Below, in pieces: positions 5,502 to 12,441 of a stretch of DNA of 15,865 bases. Position numbers and translations under genes: made by a program. The first letter of the stretch is position 1; every line of letters begins with the position of its first letter. The notes under the pieces are model-generated. The model was not told the DNA's origin. It saw nothing but the letters and a program-made list of their open reading frames with translations, and did not search any database. This stretch comes from Chersky-806 sp036502405 (GTDB taxonomy: Bacteria > Actinomycetota > Acidimicrobiia > IMCC26256 > JAENVU01), in assembly GCA_036502405.1 (NCBI GenBank), contig DASXYP010000081.1, positions 1 through 15,865 of the forward strand, given 5' to 3'.

Positions 5502-6377
5502 CTACCGGGGCGTCGCAACCTTCTGCCGGCGCAGGGCCCGGAGACCGAGCACCGCCCCCACCCCGAGCGCCACGACGAACAGCGCGAGCACGGCGTCGTC
5601 GGAGGCACCGAGGAGCTTCACGGACGAGAGCAGCAGCACCGCGACCAGGATCGGCCGGATGATCCCGTCCGGCGCACGCGACGAGATCCGGGCGCCGAAG
5701 TACACACCGGGGATCGCGCCGACGAGGAGCGAGCTCGTGAGGCCCAGCTCGAAGTCGCCGAAGAGGATGTGACCGAGGGCGGCTGCGCCGACCAGCGGGA
5801 TCGCCTGGACGAGGTCGGTGCCGACGAGCTGGCCCGCGCTCAGCGACGGGTAGAGCAGCAACAGCATCACGATCATCAGCGAGCCCGACCCGACCGAGGT
5901 CATGCCGACGATGAACCCGCCGATGACCCCGATGAGGATCGTCGGCAGCGGCCGGATCCGGATCTCGTGCTGCGCGCCGTCGACCGGCGCGCCCGCACGA
6001 CGTTGCTGGATCGCCTGACGGACGACCATCGAGATCGCGGCGAGGAGCAGGGCGATGCCGAGCAGGACCTTGATCTCGTCGGCCAGATCATCGCCACCGA
6101 GCTGCTTCAGCACCACGACCCCGGCGAAGGCGCACGGCACCGAGCCGATGCACAACCACCGGACGAGCCCGAAGTTCACCGTGCCCCGCCGGACATGGAC
6201 ACCCGCGCCGAACGGCTTCATCACCAGCGATGCGACGAGGTCGCTCGACACCGCCGTCAGCGGGGGCACCCCGAAGACCAGGACGAGCAGCGGCGTCATC
6301 AGCGCGCCGCCGCCCATGCCCGTGAGCCCGACGACGAAGCCCACCCCGAGGCCACCGAGCGCCAACCCCCAGTCCAT
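5502..6377 (-). CDS. TauE/SafE family sulfite/organosulfur exporter-like permease
   Basis: Integral membrane protein of 291 residues, with about eight hydrophobic helices and the internal duplication typical of TauE/SafE permeases. The two family signatures are GLTGMGGGALMTPLLVLVF (17-35) and GFIVGMTSVGSGSLMIVM in the second half. Members export sulfite, sulfoacetate or other small anions across the cytoplasmic membrane; the substrate here is unknown. The ATG at 6377 has an AGGGGA ribosome-binding site 9 nt upstream. A short arginine-rich loop (QQRRAGAPVDGAQHEIRIRP) separates the halves and a positively charged tail (RALRRQK) follows the last helix. It is 52 bp downstream of the acyl-CoA synthetase gene, so co-transcription is possible, and an inverted repeat lies in that gap. 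Confidence 0.9.
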   Translation of the reverse strand: MDWGLALGGLGVGFVVGLTGMGGGALMTPLLVLVFGVPPLTAVSSDLVASLVMKPFGAGVHVRRGTVNFGLVRWLCIGSVPCAFAGVVVLKQLGGDDLADEIKVLLGIALLLAAISMVVRQAIQQRRAGAPVDGAQHEIRIRPLPTILIGVIGGFIVGMTSVGSGSLMIVMLLLLYPSLSAGQLVGTDLVQAIPLVGAAALGHILFGDFELGLTSSLLVGAIPGVYFGARISSRAPDGIIRPILVAVLLLSSVKLLGASDDAVLALFVVALGVGAVLGLRALRRQKVATPR

Positions 6378-6398
6378 CGATCCGGTCCCCTACTGCGG

Positions 6399-6423
6399 CT
6401 TCTCCATCAGTGTACTGGAGAAG
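6399..6423. promoter_or_regulatory. Inverted repeat upstream of the TauE-like gene (operator or hairpin)
   Basis: CTTCTCCA and TGGAGAAG form perfect 8-bp arms around a 9-nt centre that itself contains CAGT-GT-ACTG. It lies in the 52-bp gap between the acyl-CoA synthetase stop and the exporter start. There is no T-tract on either side, so a terminator is unlikely. The nested palindrome resembles operators of TetR-type acyl-CoA-responsive regulators, but that match is only by eye. Confidence 0.4.
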
Positions 6424-6429
6424 CCCGGG

Positions 6430-7944
6430 TCACCGACCGGGCAGTCGGGCCAGGTAGGCCTCGCGCAGCTTGGGCTTGCGGACCTTGCCGTTCGGGTCGC
6501 GGGGCAGCTCGTCGACCAGCTCGACGATGCGGGGCCGCTTGTAGTCGGCCATGTGGTCGCGGACGTAGGTGACGACGCCGTCCTCGTCGAGCGCCGATCC
6601 CGGCAGGGGTTGCACGAGCGCGTAGATCACCTCGCCCCACTCGTCGTCGGGGACGCCGAGCACCGCGCAGTCGACAATCTCGTCGTGGCCGAGCAGGCAC
6701 TCCTCGATCTCGCGTGGGTACACGTTCACGCCGCCCGTGATCACCATGTCGCTCTTGCGGTCCGTGAGGAACAGGTACCCGTCGTCGTCGAGGTAGCCGG
6801 CGTCGCCGACGGTGAAGAAGCGCTCGCGATGCGACGCCGCGGTCTTCTCCGCGTCGTTGTGGTACTCGAAGCTCGACGCGGCCGGGTTCACCCACACGGT
6901 GCCGACCTCGCCCGCGGGAAGCGCGTTGCCGTCGTCGTCGAGGATCACGAACTCGTTGCCCGGGAAGGGCTTTCCGACGCTCCCGGGGTGCTCCAGCCAC
7001 TCCTGCGGGCTGATCACCGTGCCACCACCCTCGGAAGCGCCGTAGTACTCCCACACCTTCTCGGACCCGACGAAGTCCATGAACGCGCGCTTGAGCGGCA
7101 CCGGGCAGGGCGCTGCCGCGTGCAGCACCAGCTTCAGGCTCGAGTGGTCGTAGCGGTCCCGCTCTTCGGCGGGGAGCGCGAGCAGACGCTGGAAGTTCGC
7201 CGGCACCATGTGGGTGCTGGTCACGCGATCGCGCTCGATGATCGCGAGCGCCTCCTCCGCGTCCCAGCGCGGCATCACGTCGACGGTCGCGCCCAGGGCC
7301 AGGTGCATCTGCGCCCAGTACGCCGGACCCGAGTGGTACAGCGGTCCCACCGCGAGGTGGACGTCCTCGGGCCCGAGCCCCCAGCGCTGGCCGCCGGCCG
7401 CGACGCCCTCGGCCCGCCGGCGGAAGTCGTCTTCGCCGATCGCGACACCCTTGGGCCGCCCGGTCGTGCCGGACGTGTACGCCATCACGGTGGGCCAGCC
7501 GTCGCCCACGACGTCCGGGTCCTCGACCTCGCCGTCGGGCGCCGCCGCGAGCGCGGCCTCGTACCCGTCGCCCACGACGAGGCGGGGCACGTCCTCGACG
7601 CCGGAGAGCGCACCGAGCAGTGGTGCGTCCACGACGACCGCGGTCGCGCCGGAGTCGCTCACGATCCACCCGGCCTCGTCGGCCTTGAAGTGGACGTTCA
7701 CCGGCACGACGACGGCACCGAGCCGCCCCGCGCCGTGCGCGGCTTCGAAGTACTCGATGCCGTTCGGCACCATGACCGCGACGCGGTCGCCTCGCCGCAC
7801 GCCGACGGCGTGGAGGGCGTGGGCGACCCGGCGCGCGCGATCGTCGAGCTCGGCGTAGGTACGGGTCTCGTCCCCCGCACGGAGCGCGATCTGCTCCGGC
7901 CGGATGCGAGCTTGGGCGATCACTCCTGCGTCCATCCGTGACAT
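6430..7944 (-). CDS. AMP-dependent acyl-CoA synthetase (ANL superfamily)
   Basis: Acid:CoA ligase of 504 residues, making an acyl-CoA from a carboxylate, ATP and CoA through an acyl-AMP. Motifs are intact: A3 YTSGTTGRPKG (156-166), LYHSGPAYW (202-210), A5 YYGASEGGG (300-308), A7 FTVGDAGYLDDDGYLF (377-392), A8 DRKSDMVITGGVNVYPREIE (395-414) and A10 RDPNGKVRKPKL with the catalytic Lys487. It most resembles the FadD-like ligases that actinobacteria use for fatty, aromatic or steroid-derived acids; the chain length cannot be inferred. The ATG at 7944 or the one at 7935 is the start, and neither has a clear ribosome-binding site. The start codon overlaps that of the divergent cupin gene, so both messages are probably leaderless or have promoters inside each other's coding region. 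Confidence 0.92.
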   Translation of the reverse strand: MSRMDAGVIAQARIRPEQIALRAGDETRTYAELDDRARRVAHALHAVGVRRGDRVAVMVPNGIEYFEAAHGAGRLGAVVVPVNVHFKADEAGWIVSDSGATAVVVDAPLLGALSGVEDVPRLVVGDGYEAALAAAPDGEVEDPDVVGDGWPTVMAYTSGTTGRPKGVAIGEDDFRRRAEGVAAGGQRWGLGPEDVHLAVGPLYHSGPAYWAQMHLALGATVDVMPRWDAEEALAIIERDRVTSTHMVPANFQRLLALPAEERDRYDHSSLKLVLHAAAPCPVPLKRAFMDFVGSEKVWEYYGASEGGGTVISPQEWLEHPGSVGKPFPGNEFVILDDDGNALPAGEVGTVWVNPAASSFEYHNDAEKTAASHRERFFTVGDAGYLDDDGYLFLTDRKSDMVITGGVNVYPREIEECLLGHDEIVDCAVLGVPDDEWGEVIYALVQPLPGSALDEDGVVTYVRDHMADYKRPRIVELVDELPRDPNGKVRKPKLREAYLARLPGR

Positions 7945-7957
7945 GATGCCGCGCGTG
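7935..7957. promoter_or_regulatory. Divergent start-codon junction with almost no intergenic DNA
   Basis: The leftward ligase can start at 7944 or 7935, and the rightward cupin at 7943, 7946 or 7955 (GTG). The best pair shares a single CATG, so the genes overlap at their first codons. Neither side has a Shine-Dalgarno, which fits leaderless translation. I could not identify convincing -10 or -35 hexamers on either strand. Confidence 0.55.
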
Positions 7958-8275
7958 GCGGAGCCGGACCTCGGACCCATCGCGACCGAGATCGTCTACG
8001 AGGACGAACACGTCCGGATCTGGACCCATCACCTCGCACCCGGCGAGGCCGGCCCACCCCACCGGCACGACCACGACTACGTGATCGTCGACGTCGAGGG
8101 CGACCGGATCGCCGCCGAGCCGCTCTCCGAGACGAGCGGCGAGCACGACGAGTACGTCGAGGCCCCGGTCAAGCGCGGGCGGAGCTACTTCCTCCGCGCC
8201 GGGGGTGTCGAGCGTGCGGTCAACGTCGGGGCGACGCCGTACCGGACGGTCATCGTCGAGCTCAAGCACGACTGA
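7943..8275 (+). CDS. Small cupin-fold protein
   Basis: Single-domain cupin of about 110 residues. The metal-binding cupin motif 1 is visible as PGEAGPPHRHDHDYVIVDVEG (the His-X-His-X-His cluster HRHDH then Tyr), followed by the second strand set GRSYFLRAGGVERAVNVGATPYRTVIVEL. It is a soluble protein with no signal peptide. The activity is unknown; small cupins of this kind may be dioxygenases, isomerases or ligand-binding modules. Alternative starts are ATG at 7946 and GTG at 7955, and homology-like sequence begins shortly after. It is the first gene of the plus-strand operon: its stop is one base from the start of the AMP-dependent synthetase, so a role with that enzyme or its substrate is likely. 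Confidence 0.8.
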   Translation: MMPRVAEPDLGPIATEIVYEDEHVRIWTHHLAPGEAGPPHRHDHDYVIVDVEGDRIAAEPLSETSGEHDEYVEAPVKRGRSYFLRAGGVERAVNVGATPYRTVIVELKHD

Positions 8276-8276
8276 G

Positions 8277-9728
8277 ATGGGCCTGCTCGTCGGCAACGTC
8301 CTGCGCCACGCCGCGGCGGTCACCCCGCACGCGCCCGCCGCCTCGCTCGACGACGAGCTGCTGACGTTCGCCGAGCTGGACGCAGCGTCGAACCGGGCCG
8401 CGCACGCGTTGCGGGCCATCGGCATCGGCCACGGGGACCGGGTCGCGTGGTGGGGCGAGACCGACCTCTCGGTGCTGCCGGTGTTCGGCGCGCTGGCCAA
8501 GCTCGGTGCGGTCTTCGCCCCGGTCAACGGCCGGCTCGGCGTCGACGAGGCCCGTCCGATCCTCGAGCTGGCGCGCCCCGCGCTGGTGGTCACCGATGCC
8601 GCCCGGTCCGAGCTCCTCGTCGGCTCCGAGCTCGTGCGCGCGATGACCGACGAGCTCCTGATCTCGAGCACGGACGCCGACGACGTCATCGAGCCCGCGC
8701 TCGATGAGCGCCACACGCACGTCATCTTCTTCACCAGCGGCAGCACCGGCGCGCCGAAGGGCGTCGTGCTCTCGCACCGCGTGAGCTGCCTGCGGAGCTT
8801 CCCGAGCCTCGGCGTCGAGCGCGACGGCGGGACCGTCTGCATGTTCCCCCTGTTCCACATGGCGGGGTGGTCGCTCGCCCTGGGCGCGTGGCAGGCGCGC
8901 CGCCCGATCCACCTGGTACGCAGCCCGGACGCGCCGACGCTGCTCTCGGTCGCGGCGCGACGCCGGGCGACACGCATCTACGCGATCCCCGCGGTGTGGG
9001 CCCGCATCCTCGAGCACGGCGTCGACGGGTACGACCTCAGCGCACTGCGGGAGGCGGACACCGGGACGTCGGCGGTGCCGCCCGAGCTCGTGGCGGCCAT
9101 CGAGCGTGCACTGCCCGGCGTCGCGATCCGGATCTACTACGGCTCGACCGAGGCCGGTCCGGGAACGATCCTCGGATCGGCCGATGTGGCGACGAAGCCG
9201 GGGAGCGTCGGGCTCCCGCAACCCGGCGTGGCACTGCGTCTGGCCGACGACGGCGAGGTGTGCCTCCGCAGCGAGCTGCTCATGGACGGGTACTTCGAGA
9301 ACCCGGACGCGACCTCGGCGGCCCTCGACGCGGAAGGTTGGTACCACTCCGGCGACCTCGGCGCGCTGGACGACGAGGGCTTCCTCTCGATCGTGGGCCG
9401 CCAGCGCGACGTCCTGCGCACCGGCGGCGAGACCGTCTCACCGGTCGAGGTGGAAGCGGCGGTCGCCGATCATCCTGCGGTCGCCGAGGTCGCGGTCGTC
9501 GGGATCCCGGACTCCGACTGGGGTGAGGTCGTGTGCGCCGTGGTGGTCCTCGTCCCGGGCGCCGACGCTCCGAGCGTCGAGGACCTGCGGGCCCACTGCG
9601 ACGGGCGTCTCGCCCGGTTCAAGCACCCCCGCCGGGTCGCCGTCGTGACCGCGCTCCCCCGGACCGCAGCCACCGGCCAGATCCAGCGGACCCTGCTCGT
9701 CGAGCGCATCGCCGCCAGGGTGGAATAA
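8277..9728 (+). CDS. AMP-dependent synthetase/ligase with altered A10 motif
   Basis: ANL-superfamily acyl-CoA synthetase-like protein of 483 residues. Motifs: A3 FTSGSTGAPKG (152-162), MFPLFHMAGWSL (189-200), A5 YYGSTEAGPG (287-296), A7 GWYHSGDLGALDDEGF (354-369) and A8 GRQRDVLRTGGETVSPVEVE (374-393). The C-terminal A10 motif reads PRTAATGQIQR (461-471). The nearly invariant lysine that positions ATP and substrate for adenylation is Gln468, a one-base change from AAG to CAG. The enzyme may therefore be weak in adenylation, use pre-formed acyl-AMP, or have another role. The ATG at 8277 starts one base after the cupin stop; longer in-frame starts overlap the cupin gene and are not needed. TetR and the OFOR genes follow. 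Confidence 0.9.
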   Translation: MGLLVGNVLRHAAAVTPHAPAASLDDELLTFAELDAASNRAAHALRAIGIGHGDRVAWWGETDLSVLPVFGALAKLGAVFAPVNGRLGVDEARPILELARPALVVTDAARSELLVGSELVRAMTDELLISSTDADDVIEPALDERHTHVIFFTSGSTGAPKGVVLSHRVSCLRSFPSLGVERDGGTVCMFPLFHMAGWSLALGAWQARRPIHLVRSPDAPTLLSVAARRRATRIYAIPAVWARILEHGVDGYDLSALREADTGTSAVPPELVAAIERALPGVAIRIYYGSTEAGPGTILGSADVATKPGSVGLPQPGVALRLADDGEVCLRSELLMDGYFENPDATSAALDAEGWYHSGDLGALDDEGFLSIVGRQRDVLRTGGETVSPVEVEAAVADHPAVAEVAVVGIPDSDWGEVVCAVVVLVPGADAPSVEDLRAHCDGRLARFKHPRRVAVVTALPRTAATGQIQRTLLVERIAARVE

Positions 9729-9738
9729 GGTTCCGGGA

Positions 9739-10335
9739 ATGGAGAACCTGGTTTCGACCCTGGCCGACCGGGCCCTGGCCGAGCGCCACGAGACCTACGC
9801 AGTCGAGATCCGGACCCTCCTCGACGCCGCGCTCACCGTGATGCAGCGCTCGGAGACCATCGATCCCCGGGTCAGCGACATCGTGCGGACCGCGGGCCTG
9901 AGCAACCAGGCGTTCTACCGGCACTTCCGCGGCAAGGACGAGCTGCTCGTCGCGCTGCTCGACGACGGGCGCCAGCGGCTCCTCGCCACCATCGAGCGGC
10001 GCATGACGCGGGCCACCGGTCCCGCGGGCAAGGTCCGCGCGTGGATCGAGGTCGTGCTGGCCCAGGCGCGCGATCCCGAAGCCGCCGCGGCGACCCGTCC
10101 GTTCGCGATCAACGGCGACCGGCTCGCGGTGCAGTTCCCCGACGAGACGCGCCGATCGCGCGACCGTCTCGTCGACCCACTGCGCGCAGTCGTCGACGAA
10201 GCGGACGCGTTGGCGATCTACCACGTCACGATGGGCACCACGCACGATGCGCTGGTGCTCCGCCACACGCCGACCCGCGCCGAGGTGGAGCAGGTCGTTG
10301 CGTTCTCACTCCGGGGGTGCGGCATTGGAACGTGA
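9739..10335 (+). CDS. TetR/AcrR-family transcriptional regulator
   Basis: 198-residue one-component repressor-type regulator. The N-terminal helix-turn-helix is clear at about 45-70 (VSDIVRTAGLSNQAFYRHFRGKDELL); the variable C-terminal ligand domain (about 80-198) is not assignable. It starts 10 bp after the synthetase stop and overlaps the OFOR gamma gene by 11 bp, so it is co-transcribed with the genes it probably controls. The ligand is likely an acyl-CoA or acid of the pathway, by analogy with other TetR proteins embedded in acyl-CoA operons (inference). No operator could be fixed; the divergent junction near 7943 and the inverted repeat at 6399-6423 are candidates. Confidence 0.9.
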   Translation: MENLVSTLADRALAERHETYAVEIRTLLDAALTVMQRSETIDPRVSDIVRTAGLSNQAFYRHFRGKDELLVALLDDGRQRLLATIERRMTRATGPAGKVRAWIEVVLAQARDPEAAAATRPFAINGDRLAVQFPDETRRSRDRLVDPLRAVVDEADALAIYHVTMGTTHDALVLRHTPTRAEVEQVVAFSLRGCGIGT

Positions 10336-10870
10336 GCTGTTGGTCACCGGCATCGGGGGGCAGGGCGTCCAGCTCGCCGCCCAGGTGCTCGCACGGGGCG
10401 CGACGCTCGAGGGCAGCCACGTGATGCTCTTCGGCGTGTACGCGGGCGCGATGCGCGGCATGAACACCGACGCGACGGTCGTGATCGGCGACGGGCCGCT
10501 CCAGTCCCCACCGCTGATCTCGCACACCTGGTCCGCGATCGGCATGCACGACAAGTTCTGGCCACCGATCGAGCGGAAGCTCCGTGACGACGCGCTCGTG
10601 CTCGTGAACGACTCGACCTTCGAGAGCGCGCTCGACGGCGACCGGTACCGCGTCCTCCGGGTACCGGCCACGGACATCGCCGACGAGATCGGCAACCCGC
10701 TCGGCGGGTCGATGGTGATGGCCGGGGCGTACGCGGCGATCAGCGAGCTCGTCGGCCTCGACGCCCTCCTCGACGGGATGCGGGCATCGATCCCGCCCTA
10801 CCGGACCCAGCACATCGCGGCGAACGAGACCGCCATCCGCACCGGCCACGCCTGGGGAGCCGCCGCATGA
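10325..10870 (+). CDS. 2-oxoacid:ferredoxin oxidoreductase, gamma subunit
   Basis: Gamma (domain III, CoA-proximal) subunit of a four-subunit 2-oxoacid:ferredoxin oxidoreductase, 181 residues. The family signature is the N-terminal LLVTGIGGQGVQLAAQVLARGA (5-26), followed by FGVYAGAMRGMNTDATVVIGDGPLQSPP and the C-terminal IPPYRTQHIAANETAIRTGH. The complex oxidatively decarboxylates a 2-oxoacid to acyl-CoA and CO2 with ferredoxin as acceptor, or runs in reverse. I place the start at the TTG at 10325, because the conserved strand begins four residues later and a GGGGGTG ribosome-binding site precedes it; it overlaps the TetR gene by 11 bp. The gene ends in an ATGA overlap with a mini-ORF. Confidence 0.9.
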   Translation: MERELLVTGIGGQGVQLAAQVLARGATLEGSHVMLFGVYAGAMRGMNTDATVVIGDGPLQSPPLISHTWSAIGMHDKFWPPIERKLRDDALVLVNDSTFESALDGDRYRVLRVPATDIADEIGNPLGGSMVMAGAYAAISELVGLDALLDGMRASIPPYRTQHIAANETAIRTGHAWGAAA

Positions 10871-10959
10871 GCGAAGCCATGACGCATGATCAGCTGTCGA
10901 CAACGCGGAGCGGGGTCCGAGCGGCCCGGCCCGCAGGGCCAGGAGCGGACAAGGCATGA
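10867..10959 (+). CDS. Mini-ORF 1 in OFOR operon (30 aa, possibly translated)
   Basis: A 30-codon frame starts in an ATGA overlap with the gamma-subunit stop and ends in an ATGA overlap with the delta-subunit start. It fills the gap exactly, as expected of a translationally coupled leader peptide. It begins MSE and contains TRSGVRAAR (13-21). A second frame of the same design precedes the beta subunit and matches it at 11 of the first 21 positions without gaps. No known domain; it may equally be a by-product of a repeated RNA element that carries the ribosome-binding site. Translation is unproven. Confidence 0.35.
   Translation: MSEAMTHDQLSTTRSGVRAARPAGPGADKA
10901..10947 (+). repeat. Intergenic RBS-bearing element, copy 1
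   Basis: GC-rich block sharing about 40 bases with the block at 12392-12434. The common core reads AGCGGGGYCCGAGCGGCCCG and later CCAGGAGCG. The core can fold into a 5-bp hairpin (10913-10917 with 10923-10927) with a CGAGC loop. The AGGAG at 10941-10945 is the probable ribosome-binding site of the delta-subunit gene, 10 nt before its ATG. Confidence 0.7.
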
Positions 10960-11216
10960 CCAGTGCATCGAAGACCGTCAGGAGCAAGGGGACGGTGACG
11001 ATCGCGACCGAGGTGTGCAAGGGCTGCGAGCTCTGCATCCCGGCCTGCCCGCCCGACGTCCTGTCGATGAGCACCGCCGTCAACCACCTCGGGTACCACT
11101 ACCCCGAGCTGGTCGATGGCTGCACCGGCTGCGCCGCGTGCCTGCTCATCTGCCCCGACTTCGTGTTCGAGGTGTTCCGCGAGGTTCGGCGGCCCGCGGC
11201 GGGGGCCGTCACATGA
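10956..11216 (+). CDS. 2-oxoacid:ferredoxin oxidoreductase, delta subunit (2[4Fe-4S] ferredoxin)
   Basis: 86-residue ferredoxin-type subunit that passes electrons from the beta-subunit cluster to external ferredoxin. Two complete [4Fe-4S] motifs are visible: C21-x2-C24-x2-C27-x3-C31-P and C56-x2-C59-x2-C62-x3-C66-P. A short basic leader precedes the first cluster. The ATG at 10956 overlaps the mini-ORF stop (ATGA) and has AGGAG 10 nt upstream inside the repeated element. The stop overlaps the alpha-subunit start (ATGA). A separate delta subunit marks the POR/VOR-type four-subunit architecture, unlike the two-subunit KorAB common in aerobic actinobacteria. Confidence 0.92.
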   Translation: MTSASKTVRSKGTVTIATEVCKGCELCIPACPPDVLSMSTAVNHLGYHYPELVDGCTGCAACLLICPDFVFEVFREVRRPAAGAVT

Positions 11217-12355
11217 CCGAGACCGCCGTGGTCACGGGCACCGGGACCGGCATGAAGCTCATGGAGGGCTCGGAGGCGATGGCCGAGGCGTCGATCGCGG
11301 CCGGCTGCACGTTCTTCGCCGGCTACCCGATGACCCCGTTCACCGAGCTGCTCGAGCACTTCGCCAAGCGCCTGCCCGAGCAGGGCGGCGTCTGCATCAA
11401 CGCCGAGAGCGAGCTCGAGGCGGTCGGCATGGCCTGGGGCGCGCTCTCGACCGGCGCCCGCGCCGCGACCGGCTCGACGGGCCAGGGCCTGTCCCTCATG
11501 CAGGAGTCGTTCTCGGAGATCACGCTCGCCGAGCTCCCGCTGGTGATCTTCAACATGGCCCGCGGCCAGCAGGACTACTACCAGTCCACCCGCGGCGGCG
11601 GGCACGGCGACTACCGCCACATCGTCCTCGCCCCGATGGACATCGGCGAGGCGGTCGAGCTCACCCAGCTCGCGTTCCACCTCGCCGACAAGTGGCGCAA
11701 CCCGGTCCTCGTGTACGGCGACTACCTCATCGCGCACATCCAGGAGGCGGTGGACGTCGCACCCGTGACGTTCGACGAGCCGCTCCCGGCCAAGGACTGG
11801 GCGGTCGACGGCTCGCTCGGCGGCAGCGGGAGGTCGCGCATCATCTCGTCGCTCGGGTTCGCCAAGGCCGGGCAGCACTCGGACGGCATCGAGCAGCACC
11901 TGCGCAAGATGGTGGCGAAGTTCGAGGAGATCGAGGCAGCCGAGGTCCGCTACGAGTCCGCCTTCACCGACGACGCCGAGACCGTGATCGTGGCGTTCGG
12001 ATCGCCGGGCAAGTTCGTCCGGTACGTGGTGAGCCAGCTCCGGGCGGAAGGCGAGAAGGTCGGCTACGTGCGCCCGATCACCCTGTGGCCGTTCCCGTAC
12101 GAGGCGGTCGCGAACGCCGCGGAGGGCGCGGACCGGGTCGGCGTCTTCGAGCTGTGCGCGGGCCAGATGATCGACGACGTGCGCCTCGGCGTGCTCGGAC
12201 GCGCACCGGTGACCGGCATCGGCGGCATCTCCACCGACGGGTCCGGCTTCGGCGTCGGTCCGCTGCTCGACGCGGAGCTGATCCGCGAGCGGGTGCTCGC
12301 GCTGCACCGGGGCGAGCCGTTGCCGCCGCTGCCCGACAACGAGAGGATGATGTAG
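11213..12355 (+). CDS. 2-oxoacid:ferredoxin oxidoreductase, alpha subunit (VorB-like)
   Basis: 380-residue alpha subunit containing domain I (pyrimidine-binding half of the thiamine diphosphate site) and domain II. Signatures: ASIAAGCTFFAGYPMTPFTEL (26-46, the YPxTP motif), INAESELEAVGMAWGA (62-77), ATGSTGQGLSLM (85-96), then ARGQQDYYQSTRGGGHGDYRHIVLAP (116-141) and the C-terminal transketolase-like domain FGSPGKFVRYVV...YVRPITLWPFP. The layout best fits the VorB (2-oxoisovalerate) or 2-oxoglutarate branch rather than classical pyruvate enzymes, but substrate assignment from sequence alone is weak. The ATG at 11213 overlaps the delta stop. Confidence 0.92.
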   Translation: MTETAVVTGTGTGMKLMEGSEAMAEASIAAGCTFFAGYPMTPFTELLEHFAKRLPEQGGVCINAESELEAVGMAWGALSTGARAATGSTGQGLSLMQESFSEITLAELPLVIFNMARGQQDYYQSTRGGGHGDYRHIVLAPMDIGEAVELTQLAFHLADKWRNPVLVYGDYLIAHIQEAVDVAPVTFDEPLPAKDWAVDGSLGGSGRSRIISSLGFAKAGQHSDGIEQHLRKMVAKFEEIEAAEVRYESAFTDDAETVIVAFGSPGKFVRYVVSQLRAEGEKVGYVRPITLWPFPYEAVANAAEGADRVGVFELCAGQMIDDVRLGVLGRAPVTGIGGISTDGSGFGVGPLLDAELIRERVLALHRGEPLPPLPDNERMM

Positions 12356-12357
12356 CC

Positions 12358-12441
12358 ATGAGCGAGCCCACGAACTTCCACTGCCTCCGGCCAACGGCGA
12401 GCGGGGCCCGAGCGGCCCGGCGAAGCCAGGAGCGTGTCTGA
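12358..12441 (+). CDS. Mini-ORF 2 in OFOR operon (27 aa, possibly translated)
   Basis: A 27-codon frame starts two bases after the alpha-subunit stop; its TGA overlaps the beta-subunit ATG (TGATG). It begins MSE and contains TASGARAAR at 13-21, the same positions as the matching segment of the mini-ORF before the delta gene. In both, the related DNA block begins 34 bases after the ATG. The frames diverge after residue 21 because of a 4-base length difference. Either a pair of coupled leader peptides or a duplicated RNA/RBS cassette; translation is unproven. Confidence 0.35.
   Translation: MSEPTNFHCLRPTASGARAARRSQERV
12392..12434 (+). repeat. Intergenic RBS-bearing element, copy 2
   Basis: Second copy of the block found before the delta gene. 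Its hairpin (12404-12408 with 12414-12418) keeps the same CGAGC loop. The one base that differs in the stem (C here, U in copy 1) still pairs with G. The AGGAG at 12428-12432 lies 8 nt before the beta-subunit ATG. Confidence 0.7.

Noticed and set aside
4051..5772. Plus-strand open frame of about 570 codons opposite the VOC, DJ-1-type and macro genes
   Set aside because: It crosses several real genes on the other strand and has biased low-complexity composition.
6055..7941. Plus-strand open frame of about 628 codons opposite the acyl-CoA synthetase
   Set aside because: Antisense to a complete ANL enzyme; no recognisable motif of its own.
6407..8977. Very long minus-strand open frame (over 850 codons) across the ligase, cupin and second synthetase
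   Set aside because: Arginine-, alanine- and glycine-rich nonsense in a frame shifted from intact, motif-bearing genes; a usual by-product of very high GC.
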